Origin: Zavarzinella sp.
Lineage (GTDB): Bacteria; Planctomycetota; Planctomycetia; Gemmatales; Gemmataceae
Reading direction: 5' to 3'
Length of the DNA stretch: 64,000 bases
Assembly (NCBI GenBank): GCA_041399155.1
Contig: JAWKTI010000001.1
Span: 620,001-684,000, forward strand
Shown: positions 18,816 to 27,887 of the stretch, piece by piece
How positions within the stretch are numbered: the first letter of the stretch is position 1
Layout: every line of letters starts with the position of its first letter
Program-made: the position numbers and the translations under genes
Notes under the pieces: generated by a model
What the model was told of the DNA's origin: nothing
Seen by the model: only the letters and a program-made list of their open reading frames with translations
Database searches by the model: none

Positions 18816-19730
18816 ATGTATGACATTATTGGGGATTTGCATGGTCATGGCGACGAACTGGAAAGGTTGTTGCACCTGCTTGGCTACTCCCAGGTGCGTG
18901 GGGTGTACCAGCACCCGGAACGAAAAGTAATTTTTCTGGGTGATTGGATTGACCGTGGGCCAAAAATTAAAAAAGTATTAGAAATTGTCCGCCCAATGGT
19001 GCTGGAAAACCGTGCGTTGGCGATTCTGGGCAACCACGAATGGAACGCACTCGCCTTTCACACGGAACACCCCCATCAGGCGGGGGAATTTCTTCGCCCG
19101 CACCACGAAAAAAATGTGCGGCAACATTCCGGCACCCTGGAACAATTGTCGCCCACAGAGCTGAACCTCTATCTCGATTGGTTCCGTACCGTGCCTTTGT
19201 GGTTGGACCTGCCAGAACTGCGGGCAATTCATGCCTGTTGGGATAACGATGAGCGGAGCAAGATTGAGGCACTTTGGTCCCCACAGCGGGTGATTCACCA
19301 CGAATTACTGGTGCGTGGCAGCGACCAACAGGATCCCATTTTTGCAGCCATTGAAGTGCTGCTGAAGGGCAAAGAAGTGCGGCTTCCGGGCGAGTACCAC
19401 ATTATTGATAAAGATGGCATCCGCCGGAAACGCACACGCACACGGTGGTATCTCTCCCCGCATGGGTTGACTTATCAGCAGTATTTGTGGGATCGGGCGG
19501 ATTGCACGGAACTTCTTCCAGCAGAACTGGTTACGATCGCCCAACCTTATCCGGAAGATGCCCCACCCGTATTTGTGGGGCACTACTGGCAGTTTGCCCC
19601 CACCCCCAGTGTGCTGGCACCCAACGTGGCCTGTCTGGATTACAGTGTGGCAAAAGGTGGCTTTGCCTGTTCCTACCGGTGGGGTGGCGAAAAAGTGCTA
19701 CTAAATGATAATTTTGTAATATTGCAATAA
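18816..19730 (+). CDS. Calcineurin-like metallophosphoesterase
   Basis: A 304-residue phosphoesterase with the full set of metal-ligand motifs near the N terminus: GDLHGHGDE, GDWIDRGP and GNHEWN, followed by GHYWQF at the C terminus. The spacing resembles diadenosine tetraphosphatase/PrpE-like and serine/threonine phosphatase-like enzymes, so a dinucleoside polyphosphate or phosphoprotein substrate is plausible. No signal peptide is seen. It stands alone and converges on the next gene with a gap of 15 bases. The upstream gap (18575-18815) shows no gene. Confidence 0.82.
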   Translation: MYDIIGDLHGHGDELERLLHLLGYSQVRGVYQHPERKVIFLGDWIDRGPKIKKVLEIVRPMVLENRALAILGNHEWNALAFHTEHPHQAGEFLRPHHEKNVRQHSGTLEQLSPTELNLYLDWFRTVPLWLDLPELRAIHACWDNDERSKIEALWSPQRVIHHELLVRGSDQQDPIFAAIEVLLKGKEVRLPGEYHIIDKDGIRRKRTRTRWYLSPHGLTYQQYLWDRADCTELLPAELVTIAQPYPEDAPPVFVGHYWQFAPTPSVLAPNVACLDYSVAKGGFACSYRWGGEKVLLNDNFVILQ

Positions 19731-19745
19731 GCTGAGAAGCATACT

Positions 19746-20468
19746 CTATTCGGGTTTCTGGATTTCTGTTTTTACATCATCCGCCAGAAAATAAACCCAC
19801 AACATGCCACCCAAAGGGCAGAAAAGCAGCAAACCTAACAGCAAACCGAGGAAGATTCCCAACCCCACCTGACGTTTTGGTGGGGCGTCTACTTCATCCC
19901 GCCTTCTTCGGCGTGGACGGTCATCGTCCTCGTCATCCTCTTCATCCCGCCTTCGTCGGCTGCGTGGGGCTGCATCATCCTCGCGGTCTTTCCCACGTGC
20001 GGCTGGGATCGATCGTTTCCCACGTGGTGCATCGTCTTCATCCTCGTCATCATCATCTCGACGAGAACGTCTTCGGGGTGGCTCCGGCTCATCATTGTCT
20101 TCATCATCCCGACGCGATTTTCGCGAAGACTGCTTTTCTTCCAGCCGATCAAACAACGATGAAGAAGATTTCTCTTTTTTGGGCTTTTCATCGCCCTCAT
20201 CGGCCTTTTTTTTCGGTCGGGAAGATTCCTCATCATCGTCGTTAGTGTACCTGCGTTCTTTCTGTTCGCCATAACCACGTGGTTTATCACGACCATAGGA
20301 TGGAGATTCCGAATCTTTTCGATCTTTTTTCGGCAGTTCCGGTGGCCCAGATGGTTTTTTCTCTGGCTCGGGTGGTTCATCATCGTCGAAGCCGTATACA
20401 GGCTCATCGGGATCCGGGCGTTTCGGCTTGGTATCTTGCTCATCATCGGGCAACAGATCATCTGGCAT
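19746..20468 (-). CDS. Highly charged disordered protein with a C-terminal membrane anchor
   Basis: A 240-residue protein. About 200 residues are almost entirely Asp, Glu, Arg, Lys, Pro and Ser in low-complexity runs (DDEDEDD, RRRRDEEDD), followed by one hydrophobic helix (GLGIFLGLLLGLLLFCPLGG, about 207-226) and a short tail. This tail-anchored, disordered pattern is common among planctomycete proteins of unknown role. Reading the same DNA in other frames also gives long open frames, but only because of the repetitive codons. No function is assigned. Confidence 0.65.
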   Translation of the reverse strand: MPDDLLPDDEQDTKPKRPDPDEPVYGFDDDEPPEPEKKPSGPPELPKKDRKDSESPSYGRDKPRGYGEQKERRYTNDDDEESSRPKKKADEGDEKPKKEKSSSSLFDRLEEKQSSRKSRRDDEDNDEPEPPRRRSRRDDDDEDEDDAPRGKRSIPAARGKDREDDAAPRSRRRRDEEDDEDDDRPRRRRRDEVDAPPKRQVGLGIFLGLLLGLLLFCPLGGMLWVYFLADDVKTEIQKPE

Positions 20469-20592
20469 TGTGGGTCCCCATCCATTTCAGAATTATCATT
20501 CATTATAGAAACGAAAATGAACAAGCGGCCTGAGAAAGTCGTTGAATTGAATTGGCAGACAAACGAGCAATATTGTTGCTATTTGTTGAATT

Positions 20593-21543
20593 TTACTTCC
20601 GTTTAGTGGCATGGATGGTGCCATTATCGTGCCCACTGTAAATCCATTGGCCGTCCGGGCTGATGACCACGGCATAACCAGGTGATTTGATGCGGTGGGA
20701 CATGATTGGCATCGCGCCTGCAAGATCCCACTGGGAAACCAGCCCGGAATAGCCAATTGTCGCAACTGTTTTGCGGGAAGAATCCAGCGAAATTCCAAAC
20801 AGATCATCAGGAGTGGGGCCACTTTTTTTGATTTCTTTGCCCATCGTGGTATCCCACTGCCGGATTGTGCGGTCCTGACTGGCCGAAATTAATGTGGTAT
20901 CAGTCAACCAGGCGATTCCGGTCACACCCAGTTCATGGCCTTTCAAGTCTTTCAGCAGTTTCTGGCCAGGAACATCCCACAGTTTAATCAGGTTGTCTGC
21001 ACCGCTGGAAGCCAGGATTTTACCATCGCTGGTAAAGGCTAACGCATAAACCGAGCCACCGTGGGCACCCAGATTTTTGATTTCTTTGCCATCAGCAACG
21101 TTCCAGAGCCGCACCGATTTTTCGACATTTCCTGCCCCAGTCGCAATAATTTTCTGGTCTGGCGAAAAACAGACCACATCCACGGCATCGGTGAAGCCTT
21201 TCAGTTCGAGTTTCAACATTCCAGTGGCAACTTCCCACAGTCGCACAGTTTTATCGAGGCTGGAACTAGCCAGCAATGTCCCGTCATTGGTGAAGGCAAC
21301 CGAATAAACAGGTGCGGTGTGGCCGGTCAAGATCTTCTTATCAGTGATTTTGCCTTCCCCCACGTCAAAGAGCTTGACCTCTTTATCAAAGCCAGCCGAA
21401 GCGAGCAATTTACCATCTTTCGAAAGTGCCAGCGAATGGACAATGGCTGCGTGGGCCTTCAATTCGGTCTGGCTAAAGCAAGGCACGGTGTTACCAAAGA
21501 AACAAATGGCGAGCAGGCAGGGTGCGACAAAAAGTGATTTCAT
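20593..21543 (-). CDS. Secreted seven-bladed WD40 repeat protein
   Basis: A 316-residue protein with a signal peptide (MKSLFVAPCLLAICFFG) and seven WD40 repeats, enough for a closed propeller. Blade endings include KLFDV, VRLWEV, VRLWNV, IKLWDV, IRQWD and VSQWDL. The start is taken at ATG 21543 because an AGAGGA Shine-Dalgarno sits just upstream; the ATG five codons earlier lies on top of that site. The role is probably a protein-binding scaffold outside the cytoplasm. It is followed by a long gap with no gene on the upstream side (21544-22331). Confidence 0.85.
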   Translation of the reverse strand: MKSLFVAPCLLAICFFGNTVPCFSQTELKAHAAIVHSLALSKDGKLLASAGFDKEVKLFDVGEGKITDKKILTGHTAPVYSVAFTNDGTLLASSSLDKTVRLWEVATGMLKLELKGFTDAVDVVCFSPDQKIIATGAGNVEKSVRLWNVADGKEIKNLGAHGGSVYALAFTSDGKILASSGADNLIKLWDVPGQKLLKDLKGHELGVTGIAWLTDTTLISASQDRTIRQWDTTMGKEIKKSGPTPDDLFGISLDSSRKTVATIGYSGLVSQWDLAGAMPIMSHRIKSPGYAVVISPDGQWIYSGHDNGTIHATKRK

Positions 21544-21769
21544 GGAGTGTCCTCTCATTGATAGGTCGTTTTTATATCAGTCCAAAGTACGGACGGTCCG
21601 AGTGGGATAAAAAATCAATCGAATCTTGTCTGCCTGCTTTTAAACCTCTCCTGCGAGGAAAAGCGAAGTCGGGGTTCAATTTGACTGATCTTCTATTGGC
21701 GACAAATATTACATGCTGTTGTTCACTACTTGAATTCCATGAATTGAGCTGGCTGGATAAGAAACACTC

Positions 21770-22010
21770 TTTGGCCCAGAAGGGGCCATTCTGTCAGCCC
21801 AGGGTGAGCGAAGCGAGCCCTGGGTAACTGGTACAAAAAATCTTCGGCCCTGTAGGGGCCGTTCAAATCCGAAGCGATGAACCTAACAGATTTAATCAGA
21901 ACACAGACCCATTTTGAACGGCCCTTACAGTGCCGCGGCTATGGTAAATTCTTTTCCCAGGGCTCGCTTCGCTCACCCTGGGCTGACAGAATGGCCCCTT
22001 CTGGGCCAAA
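21770..22010. repeat. 55-bp perfect inverted repeat with a nested inverted repeat
   Basis: Positions 21770-21824 and 21956-22010 are exact reverse complements over 55 bases, separated by 131 bases. Inside lies a second pair (about 21846-21867 and 21909-21930, 20 of 22 matching). Each long arm also contains its own short palindrome (GGGTGAGCGAAGCGAGCCC). The element sits in the 788-base gap 21544-22331, in which I see no gene. The rest of the gap holds a dispersed hairpin (22148-22172). No transposase is nearby; it may be a MITE-like element or a structured RNA. Confidence 0.85.
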
Positions 22011-22331
22011 AGGCAATAAGCCTTAAACAGCCATGATCACAATTACTCAAAACCTGCTCTAAAACGTGGAAGCATGGCTTTGCGCACGCGGGGCAATGCA
22101 CAAAAATCATCGAAGTACAACCAATAAGCTGATGCTCACCAGAATCGTCATTCCCGCGAAGGCGGGAATCTATGCCTTCACATATTGCCCTCATCCCGGC
22201 TTCGCTACACCTCTCCGCATGAGAGGAGCAAGGTAATTGTCCTGCAGTTTGCAATGATCTTCCATGCCGGGATGTACTGCCATCGATTTCATGCAATAAT
22301 CGCGAACTGAAATTGGACCTTTGATGATGCC

Positions 22332-22859
22332 TTAGCTGCTTTTGGGTCGGAAGGCCTGGATTACCTGGGGGTTTACTTCCAGAAATGGCCCTTCGATCAG
22401 GTCGATACAGTATGGCACGGCGGGAAAAATTGCCTGCAGACAATCGCGGATGGCGGCAGGTTTACCTGGCAGATTCACAATTAAACTATTCCCCCGGATT
22501 CCTGCCGTCTGGCGTGACAGAATTGCGGTGGGTACTACCTTCAGCGATTCAGCCCGCATCAATTCGCCAAAACCTGGCATCATGCGATTGCATACTGCTT
22601 CTGTGGCTTCCGGGGTGACATCGCGTTTCGCCGGACCTGTTCCGCCGGTAGTTACGACCAGACAGCAGTGTTCCAGATCGCAGAGTTCCTGCAGATGCTG
22701 TTCGATGAGTGGTTGTTCATCCGGAATAATGCGGTGCACCGGTTCCCACGTGGAAAGCAGGTATTCCTGCAGGCAAGTAATGATGGCGGGGCCACTTTTG
22801 TCTTCATAAATGCCGGCACTGGCACGATCAGAAATGGTTAATATGCCGATGCGAATCAT
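22332..22859 (-). CDS. Molybdopterin adenylyltransferase family protein (MogA/MoaB)
   Basis: A 175-residue protein of the MogA/MoaB fold, which adenylates molybdopterin during molybdenum cofactor synthesis. Family motifs are TISDRASAGIYEDKSGP at the N terminus, VTTGGTGPAKRDVTPEAT in the substrate loop, and NLPGKP. The start is ATG 22859, preceded by AAGGGGAT; an upstream extension of the frame overlaps the neighbouring gene and lacks homology. It follows the membrane-protein gene by 10 bases. A MoaD-like gene lies about 5.6 kb away (28432), but other cofactor genes are absent. Confidence 0.9.
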   Translation of the reverse strand: MIRIGILTISDRASAGIYEDKSGPAIITCLQEYLLSTWEPVHRIIPDEQPLIEQHLQELCDLEHCCLVVTTGGTGPAKRDVTPEATEAVCNRMMPGFGELMRAESLKVVPTAILSRQTAGIRGNSLIVNLPGKPAAIRDCLQAIFPAVPYCIDLIEGPFLEVNPQVIQAFRPKSS

Positions 22860-22869
22860 GGCATCCCCT

Positions 22870-23847
22870 TTACTTTTTGCCGGTAAATAACAGAAAACTG
22901 GGCAGCAATAACAGGGCCATCCATGGGAAGATGACCGATGGAATGGCGGCAAAATAGGGCATGGCAAACGGAATCAGTGCGACATGACCAATGCACAACG
23001 CGAAAGTCAGAATGATGACACCCAACGCCCGCAATCGTGGGTTCTGGACGGTGCCACGCACCATCTGCCATCCCCAGAACAGCAAAATCAACCCCAGCAC
23101 CCCTGTCAGGAGCAGTGGCTTCAGTGCCACCCCCGCTGTCAGGTGAAGCTGGTCAGAAACTTCCAGTGATTCCCGCAGTGAAATCTGCAGGGTTTCAATT
23201 TTGGTTTCCAGGTGCATGGTGCGGTGGATCAGCCAGGTCTGCTGCTTGGGGCTGTAGGTAATACTTTGTGCTAACAAATTGATGGCCACCACCAGCATGA
23301 CGGCACCGTAAATCATCCAGCCAATACCACCCAACTTCTGTGGTTTTCCCAGATTCACTTTTTCAACAGCTGGTTGTGGGGGCCATGTATTACGATCGCG
23401 CAATAACATAATACAGGGATATACAAACCCCACTAGTGCCAGCGTTGCCCACACCACTGCGGGGGAATACTCCAGCCGGTGGTAATGTTGCACCGCACTG
23501 AACAGGTATAACCCACTGAATAGGAGGCACACTGCAATGCTTTGCATCCGCGTACGTGGGCTGTCCGTCCCAAAGCGGTGAGTGGTTCGCCATGCCAGCA
23601 GGCCGCTGCTCAACAGCACCAACCAGCGAAACGGACGTTCACCATTCGGCCCAGTCAGAATCCAGGTGGCAGAAAAGTGATCGTTGGTAAACGCAGCCGG
23701 CTTGGAAAAGATTTTTTTCGTGGTCAGGCGTGCCCGTTCATTAAACATGTCCTCCACGCTGATCCAACCAGCATAGCAAAGGGCAAAAATGCCTGCGAAG
23801 CGAAGAATCAGGAGAGCAAAGGCACTGCGGTGGGGTAATTGCTGCAT
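22870..23847 (-). CDS. Polytopic integral membrane protein of unknown function
   Basis: A 325-residue protein with about eight hydrophobic helices, for example FALLILRFAGIFALCYAGWI, LVGFVYPCIMLL, MIYGAVMLVVAINLLA, LLLTGVLGLILLFWG and GVIILTFALCIGHVALI. Between the first helices is a soluble loop of about 35 residues. I do not recognise the family. It lies 10 bases upstream of the mogA-like gene, probably in the same transcript. The 252 bases between this gene and ychF (23848-24099) hold nothing I can identify. Confidence 0.7.
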   Translation of the reverse strand: MQQLPHRSAFALLILRFAGIFALCYAGWISVEDMFNERARLTTKKIFSKPAAFTNDHFSATWILTGPNGERPFRWLVLLSSGLLAWRTTHRFGTDSPRTRMQSIAVCLLFSGLYLFSAVQHYHRLEYSPAVVWATLALVGFVYPCIMLLRDRNTWPPQPAVEKVNLGKPQKLGGIGWMIYGAVMLVVAINLLAQSITYSPKQQTWLIHRTMHLETKIETLQISLRESLEVSDQLHLTAGVALKPLLLTGVLGLILLFWGWQMVRGTVQNPRLRALGVIILTFALCIGHVALIPFAMPYFAAIPSVIFPWMALLLLPSFLLFTGKK

Positions 23848-24099
23848 AAATCCACTATCAACTCAAGTTCTCTATTCAGGATAGCAATTCCCACCGGAAA
23901 GATGCCAACCGAAGCAGATCGACTGAAACCAGCAAGCACTTGGTCGACGATTCCAGAATCTGACACTCAGGCTTCGAATCAGTAACTGCGCAAAGTGGCA
24001 CCTGCTTCTAGCTGGTGTTCATGTTAATTCAGCGACAGGATGTCGCTGCCACCTTGCGCGGACCGGATGATTGGTTTCCAGTACCGTTATGTACTCAGA

Positions 24100-25191
24100 T
24101 CACCGGTTAAACAGGAAGTGACAGATGTCGCCGTCCTGCATGATGTATCCTTTTCCTTCCGTGCGAAGTTTCCCAGCCTGGCGGATTTCACGTTCGCTTT
24201 TGTATGTTTCCAGGTCTTCCAGCGAATAAATTTCCGCTCGGATGAAGCCTTTTTCAAAGTCGGTGTGGATCACGCCAGCTGCCTGGGGTGCGGTGGCTCC
24301 CACCGGAATGGTCCAGGCACGCACTTCTTTTTCACCCGCTGTGAAGTAGCTTTGCAGGCCAAGCACTCGGTATGCCTCGCGTGCCAGTTTCGGCAGCACC
24401 GGTTCGCTAAGTCCCACAGACGCAAGCATTTCCGCACGGTCTGCTTCATCCAGTTCTGCCAGTTCTGCTTCCAGTTTGGCACAAACAGGGACGACCGATG
24501 CCCCCACCTTTTCTGCAAATTGCCGCAACTGCTGCACCAGTGGGCCGGTGCCTTGCAGATCATTTTCATCGACGTTGGCAACATACAGAATCGGCTTGGC
24601 GGTCATCAGACCATAGCTGGAAACGGCTTTGCGTTCCGCTTCATCAAACGTCAGCTTTCGCAGTGGCTCTTCCTTGGCCAGTTGTGCCTGACATACCTTG
24701 ATCACATCGACCCGCATTTTGGCTTCTTTGTCGCCACCCTTTGCCGCACGTTCGGCACGTGGGAGGGCGTTTTCCAGAGTCTGGATGTCGGCCAGCATCA
24801 GTTCGATTTCAATTGTCTCAATATCCGACAGCGGGTTAACCTCACCCGCCACATGCACCACGTTGGGATCTTCGAAGCAGCGTACCACCTGCAGGATGGC
24901 ATCCACTTCGCGAATATGGCTGAGGAATTTGTTCCCCAGGCCCTGCCCTTCACTGGCACCTTTCACAATTCCGGCGATATCAACCAATGTCAGTGCGGTG
25001 GGGATGATTTTTTGCGGCACAATGTACTGGCAGATCCGTTTCAGCCGGTCGTCTGGAACGCTGACAATCCCTTCGTTTGGTTCGATGGTGCAAAAAGGAT
25101 AGTTGGCACTTTGTGCCGCTTTCGAGCTGGTTAATGCATTAAACAGTGTACTTTTCCCTACGTTGGGCAATCCCACAATCCCGGCTTTCAT
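24100..25191 (-). CDS. ychF: Ribosome-binding ATPase YchF (OLA1-type P-loop protein)
   Basis: A 363-residue protein of the usual YchF length. G1 is GLPNVGKST, G2/switch I is NYPFCTIEPNEG, G3 is DIAGIVKGAS, and the nucleotide-specificity loop is NVDEND, which fits the known ATP rather than GTP preference. A coiled coil (about 125-210) and a C-terminal TGS domain (about 275-360) follow. The protein binds ribosomes and is linked to oxidative-stress control and start-codon selection. It is monocistronic here. The 298-base upstream gap (25192-25489) shows no gene. Confidence 0.95.
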   Translation of the reverse strand: MKAGIVGLPNVGKSTLFNALTSSKAAQSANYPFCTIEPNEGIVSVPDDRLKRICQYIVPQKIIPTALTLVDIAGIVKGASEGQGLGNKFLSHIREVDAILQVVRCFEDPNVVHVAGEVNPLSDIETIEIELMLADIQTLENALPRAERAAKGGDKEAKMRVDVIKVCQAQLAKEEPLRKLTFDEAERKAVSSYGLMTAKPILYVANVDENDLQGTGPLVQQLRQFAEKVGASVVPVCAKLEAELAELDEADRAEMLASVGLSEPVLPKLAREAYRVLGLQSYFTAGEKEVRAWTIPVGATAPQAAGVIHTDFEKGFIRAEIYSLEDLETYKSEREIRQAGKLRTEGKGYIMQDGDICHFLFNR

Positions 25192-25489
25192 TGTCGCATC
25201 GATCCTTGGCTGGCGTTCGGTGCGGTGCGTCTTCTGCTCTGCACCACGTGGCTATTCTACGGCCCAGGTGGGCAATATGCCACGTTACCAAATTGATGGA
25301 AAAGAAAGCATGAACCAGTTCAGGAAAAGAATTGATTAATGAAAACTCATTCATTTTCCTGGCTTTGTCGCACCTGACAATAGGTGAAAGTGCCCAGTTG
25401 CACAGCGCGGTTTGCTGACGTTGGTGCTTCGCACCTGGGTGGCTGAAATACCAAATACAGCGGAGCAAGACATTGAAATGAGAATTTTC

Positions 25490-25963
25490 TCATTCTTCGG
25501 ACACGAGAACCAAATTGTTGTCTTCAGAATTGTTACATTCCGTTTTAAGAATTATTTTTTCACGGTAAAAGAGCCTGCCGATGTATTGGCCGAGTCGTCC
25601 TGCGGTCAAGATGACAACAGCTAAAGTCAGCCCGATACTGAAGTAGTTAAGGAATCGCGTATATCGATCGATGATTCCAACGGCACAAAACAGCAGCAGG
25701 ATTATTGCTGGCAGGATCGTTATTGGCAGTCTGCGTCTGTAATTTTTCCACGCGACAAGCATTGCACCCAGAGAACAATTAATTGCAACGATGCCCGAGA
25801 TCAGCACCTGTTCATGCCATGGAATATCACTGAAATCCTGCCAATTCCAGCCACGAAACAAATAATCACTGAGAGCGAGAATGAGAAAAATTGTGGGGCC
25901 AAGGGCAAAGCCAAGCATAAAACCCAATACACCCGCGGCAGTGATGCAAAATTTTCTTTTCAT
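25490..25963 (-). CDS. Small integral membrane protein, unknown
   Basis: A 157-residue protein with about four hydrophobic helices (ITAAGVLGFMLGFALGPTIF, VLISGIVAINCSLGAMLVAW, ITILPAIILLLFCAVGII, IGLTLAVVILTAG) and a polar tail of about 30 residues. It has no recognisable motif. It is followed downstream by open space toward ychF and is separated from the upstream methyltransferase gene by 61 bases on the same strand. It looks like a real gene from its membrane periodicity and codon use. Confidence 0.6.
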   Translation of the reverse strand: MKRKFCITAAGVLGFMLGFALGPTIFLILALSDYLFRGWNWQDFSDIPWHEQVLISGIVAINCSLGAMLVAWKNYRRRLPITILPAIILLLFCAVGIIDRYTRFLNYFSIGLTLAVVILTAGRLGQYIGRLFYREKIILKTECNNSEDNNLVLVSEE

Positions 25964-26024
25964 AATTTGCTCCTGCCAGTTTGCCGATGACTTCTTGGTC
26001 AGATCGAAGTTAATGAGTGGCTTC

Positions 26025-27071
26025 TCATCTTTCTGATTCCATTATGCGGTCGCCCTGGATCACGTGGTAGCCACGGGTCTCCATCACAATGGCGTCGCCG
26101 AACGCTTCCATCACCAGTGGGGCCAACGTATTCACCTGCTTGGTCACCAGATAAAATCGCCCACCTGATTTCAAGAGGGCTTTTGATTTCCGGACGAACA
26201 GTTCGGCGATGCTGCTGGCCGCATAATAAGGTGGGTTGGCCAGAATCACATCGAAATGACCTTCTTCCAGATCGGCCATGCGGGCAGAAAGGATCGTGGT
26301 GTAGTTGGTCAGGCCATTCGCTTTGGCATTCAGTTCGGTCAGGGCAATGGCACGGGCGTTACTATCCACAAACGTAATCGGTGCGTCCAAACCGGTGCGT
26401 TCTGCTGCCAGAATGCCCACCGCACCCACTCCACAGCCCAGATCGAGAATGGTTTCGTTGGGGCGGATATCGGCACATTCCAGCAGGGCACGGGCACCAT
26501 CATCGAAACTGCCGTAGCAGAACACCCCCGGGCGGGACACAAATTCCCGTGAGGGTATATCACCAATGCGTGCCCGAAAGGTCATTTCGTGCCGCCGACG
26601 TGGGCGGTCATCTGTGCGGACACTCCAGAAGATGCTGCCTTTCTTGTTGGCGGGGGCTTCGCTGCATTTGCCATACAGTTTTTTGTGTACTTTCGGCAGC
26701 AAAGAATCCTTGGTATATTCCGAAACGGTAATACATAGCCCTTTCGGCTGCAGCACGTGGTAAGTCTGTTCCATCAGATCCAGTTTCAATTCCCGCTCGC
26801 CGTGGGATTGAATTGGCACAATGGCGGTCTGGAAGTGGTTGGGCAAATCCCAGATGTCTGCCGTGACCCGCACTTCGGTGCTTAGCCCCACTTCGGCCAG
26901 TTCCCGTTCCAGCCGTTCTGCCTGGTGCACATCCATCTGAAAACAGACCGTGGGGAAGTCTGCAACAACAAGCGCACATTCCGCAGCCACACGCGGAGAA
27001 CCACCCACAATAATGATGGGTGGCTGAATTTTCGGATAAACGGTTTCTAATAAATGCTGCACATCAAACAT
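26025..27071 (-). CDS. RsmC-like class I SAM-dependent methyltransferase
   Basis: A 348-residue, two-domain protein laid out like RsmC/RlmG rRNA guanine-N2 methyltransferases: an N-terminal degenerate Rossmann domain (about 1-160) and a C-terminal catalytic one. The SAM motif is LDLGCGVGAVGILAAE and the catalytic motif is ILANPPYY (NPPY/F class, amino-group methylation of nucleic acid). The probable substrate is a guanosine of 16S or 23S rRNA; which one cannot be told. The next gene on the same strand begins about 47 bases upstream. Confidence 0.85.
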   Translation of the reverse strand: MFDVQHLLETVYPKIQPPIIIVGGSPRVAAECALVVADFPTVCFQMDVHQAERLERELAEVGLSTEVRVTADIWDLPNHFQTAIVPIQSHGERELKLDLMEQTYHVLQPKGLCITVSEYTKDSLLPKVHKKLYGKCSEAPANKKGSIFWSVRTDDRPRRRHEMTFRARIGDIPSREFVSRPGVFCYGSFDDGARALLECADIRPNETILDLGCGVGAVGILAAERTGLDAPITFVDSNARAIALTELNAKANGLTNYTTILSARMADLEEGHFDVILANPPYYAASSIAELFVRKSKALLKSGGRFYLVTKQVNTLAPLVMEAFGDAIVMETRGYHVIQGDRIMESER

Positions 27072-27117
27072 GAGTAAATTGTACAGCCTGGCGAGAGAAG
27101 TTCCAAAGAAACCAGGT

Positions 27118-27732
27118 TCAGGTGCGGCGGATTTGCAGCACCTGGGCCCAGTCGGGCGTGTCGAGGTGCAGTTCCAGCTTTTTCACTTCTTCAGGTGCCA
27201 GCAGTGCCAGCCCCAGCAGGATCGGCTGACTGTGCGTCTTGGCGGGGCCTGCCATTTTCAGCCAGCGGGATTTTTTCTGGGCACCATCAGGATTGGGCAC
27301 CAACCGATGAAAAGTGGCTGCGAAGCCCTGCAGGCTCATTTGTGGGGGCCAGATGACAATACGCGGATTGTCGGCAGCAATCTGCCGCGAAATCCCACGC
27401 AGCACATCGTCTAAGAGGTCTTCTGCCTGATCCGCCCGGATTGGCTTGGGACGTTGCCCTACCGGTGCGATGATAATCAGTCGAATTCGTACTGGCACCC
27501 CATCGGCAAACAGTTCGGAAACCTCTCCGGCAGGTGGGGGTGGAAAGCTCGAGAGATCTTCGTGTAGATTTCGCTGTAAGTCTGGAATTTTCTTGTTCTT
27601 ACGTGCGATGCCGCGAAGCACGATCAGCACCACCAACAGCCCCACGCCAATAGCGATCGGTAGCCAGTATTGTTCGATCCCACGTGCTTTGTCGAGAATC
27701 TGATCGGCCTGAGCCAGTAACATGTCGTTCAT
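27118..27732 (-). CDS. Single-pass membrane-anchored protein, unknown
   Basis: A 204-residue protein with an N-terminal amphipathic segment and one membrane helix (YWLPIAIGVGLLVVLIVLRG, about 22-41). A soluble domain of about 150 residues follows, with alternating strands and helices (VRIRLIIIAPVGQ, PRIVIWPP, QPILLGLALL). I know no named family for it. It is on the same strand as the RsmC-like gene and could be co-transcribed. Confidence 0.6.
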   Translation of the reverse strand: MNDMLLAQADQILDKARGIEQYWLPIAIGVGLLVVLIVLRGIARKNKKIPDLQRNLHEDLSSFPPPPAGEVSELFADGVPVRIRLIIIAPVGQRPKPIRADQAEDLLDDVLRGISRQIAADNPRIVIWPPQMSLQGFAATFHRLVPNPDGAQKKSRWLKMAGPAKTHSQPILLGLALLAPEEVKKLELHLDTPDWAQVLQIRRT

Positions 27733-27840
27733 GGATGGTACCCAGCGTAGGAAGTTATTCTGTTCATCAAGTGGGGAAAAGCAACTGAATCGTGGGAACA
27801 GATTTCACCCACCCTTCGACAGAAAACAGCAAATCCCTAC

Positions 27841-27865
27841 AATGTCTACTAAATCAGTAAACATT
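27841..27865. promoter_or_regulatory. Candidate Rrf2/IscR/CymR-type operator upstream of the cysteine-synthase remnant
   Basis: A 25-base imperfect palindrome, 10 of 12 arm positions matching, contains ACTAAATCAGT (27848-27858). This fits the same ACTRWWWYAGT core as the palindrome before pheS. It lies 23 bases before the broken cysteine-synthase gene; cysteine and iron-sulfur genes are classic Rrf2-family targets, which supports the reading. The regulator itself is not in the window. Confidence 0.45.
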
Positions 27866-27887
27866 AATTGATTGTGAGAATCTGCTG

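Noticed and set aside
21846..21880. tRNA-like GTTCAAATCC
   Set aside because: No acceptor, D or anticodon stems; the bases belong to the nested inverted repeat.
24040..25134. 364-codon frame antisense to ychF
   Set aside because: Shadow frame; ychF has all GTPase-fold motifs on the other strand.
25139..25468. 109-codon frame upstream of ychF
   Set aside because: It overlaps the ychF start on the same strand in another frame and has no coding character.
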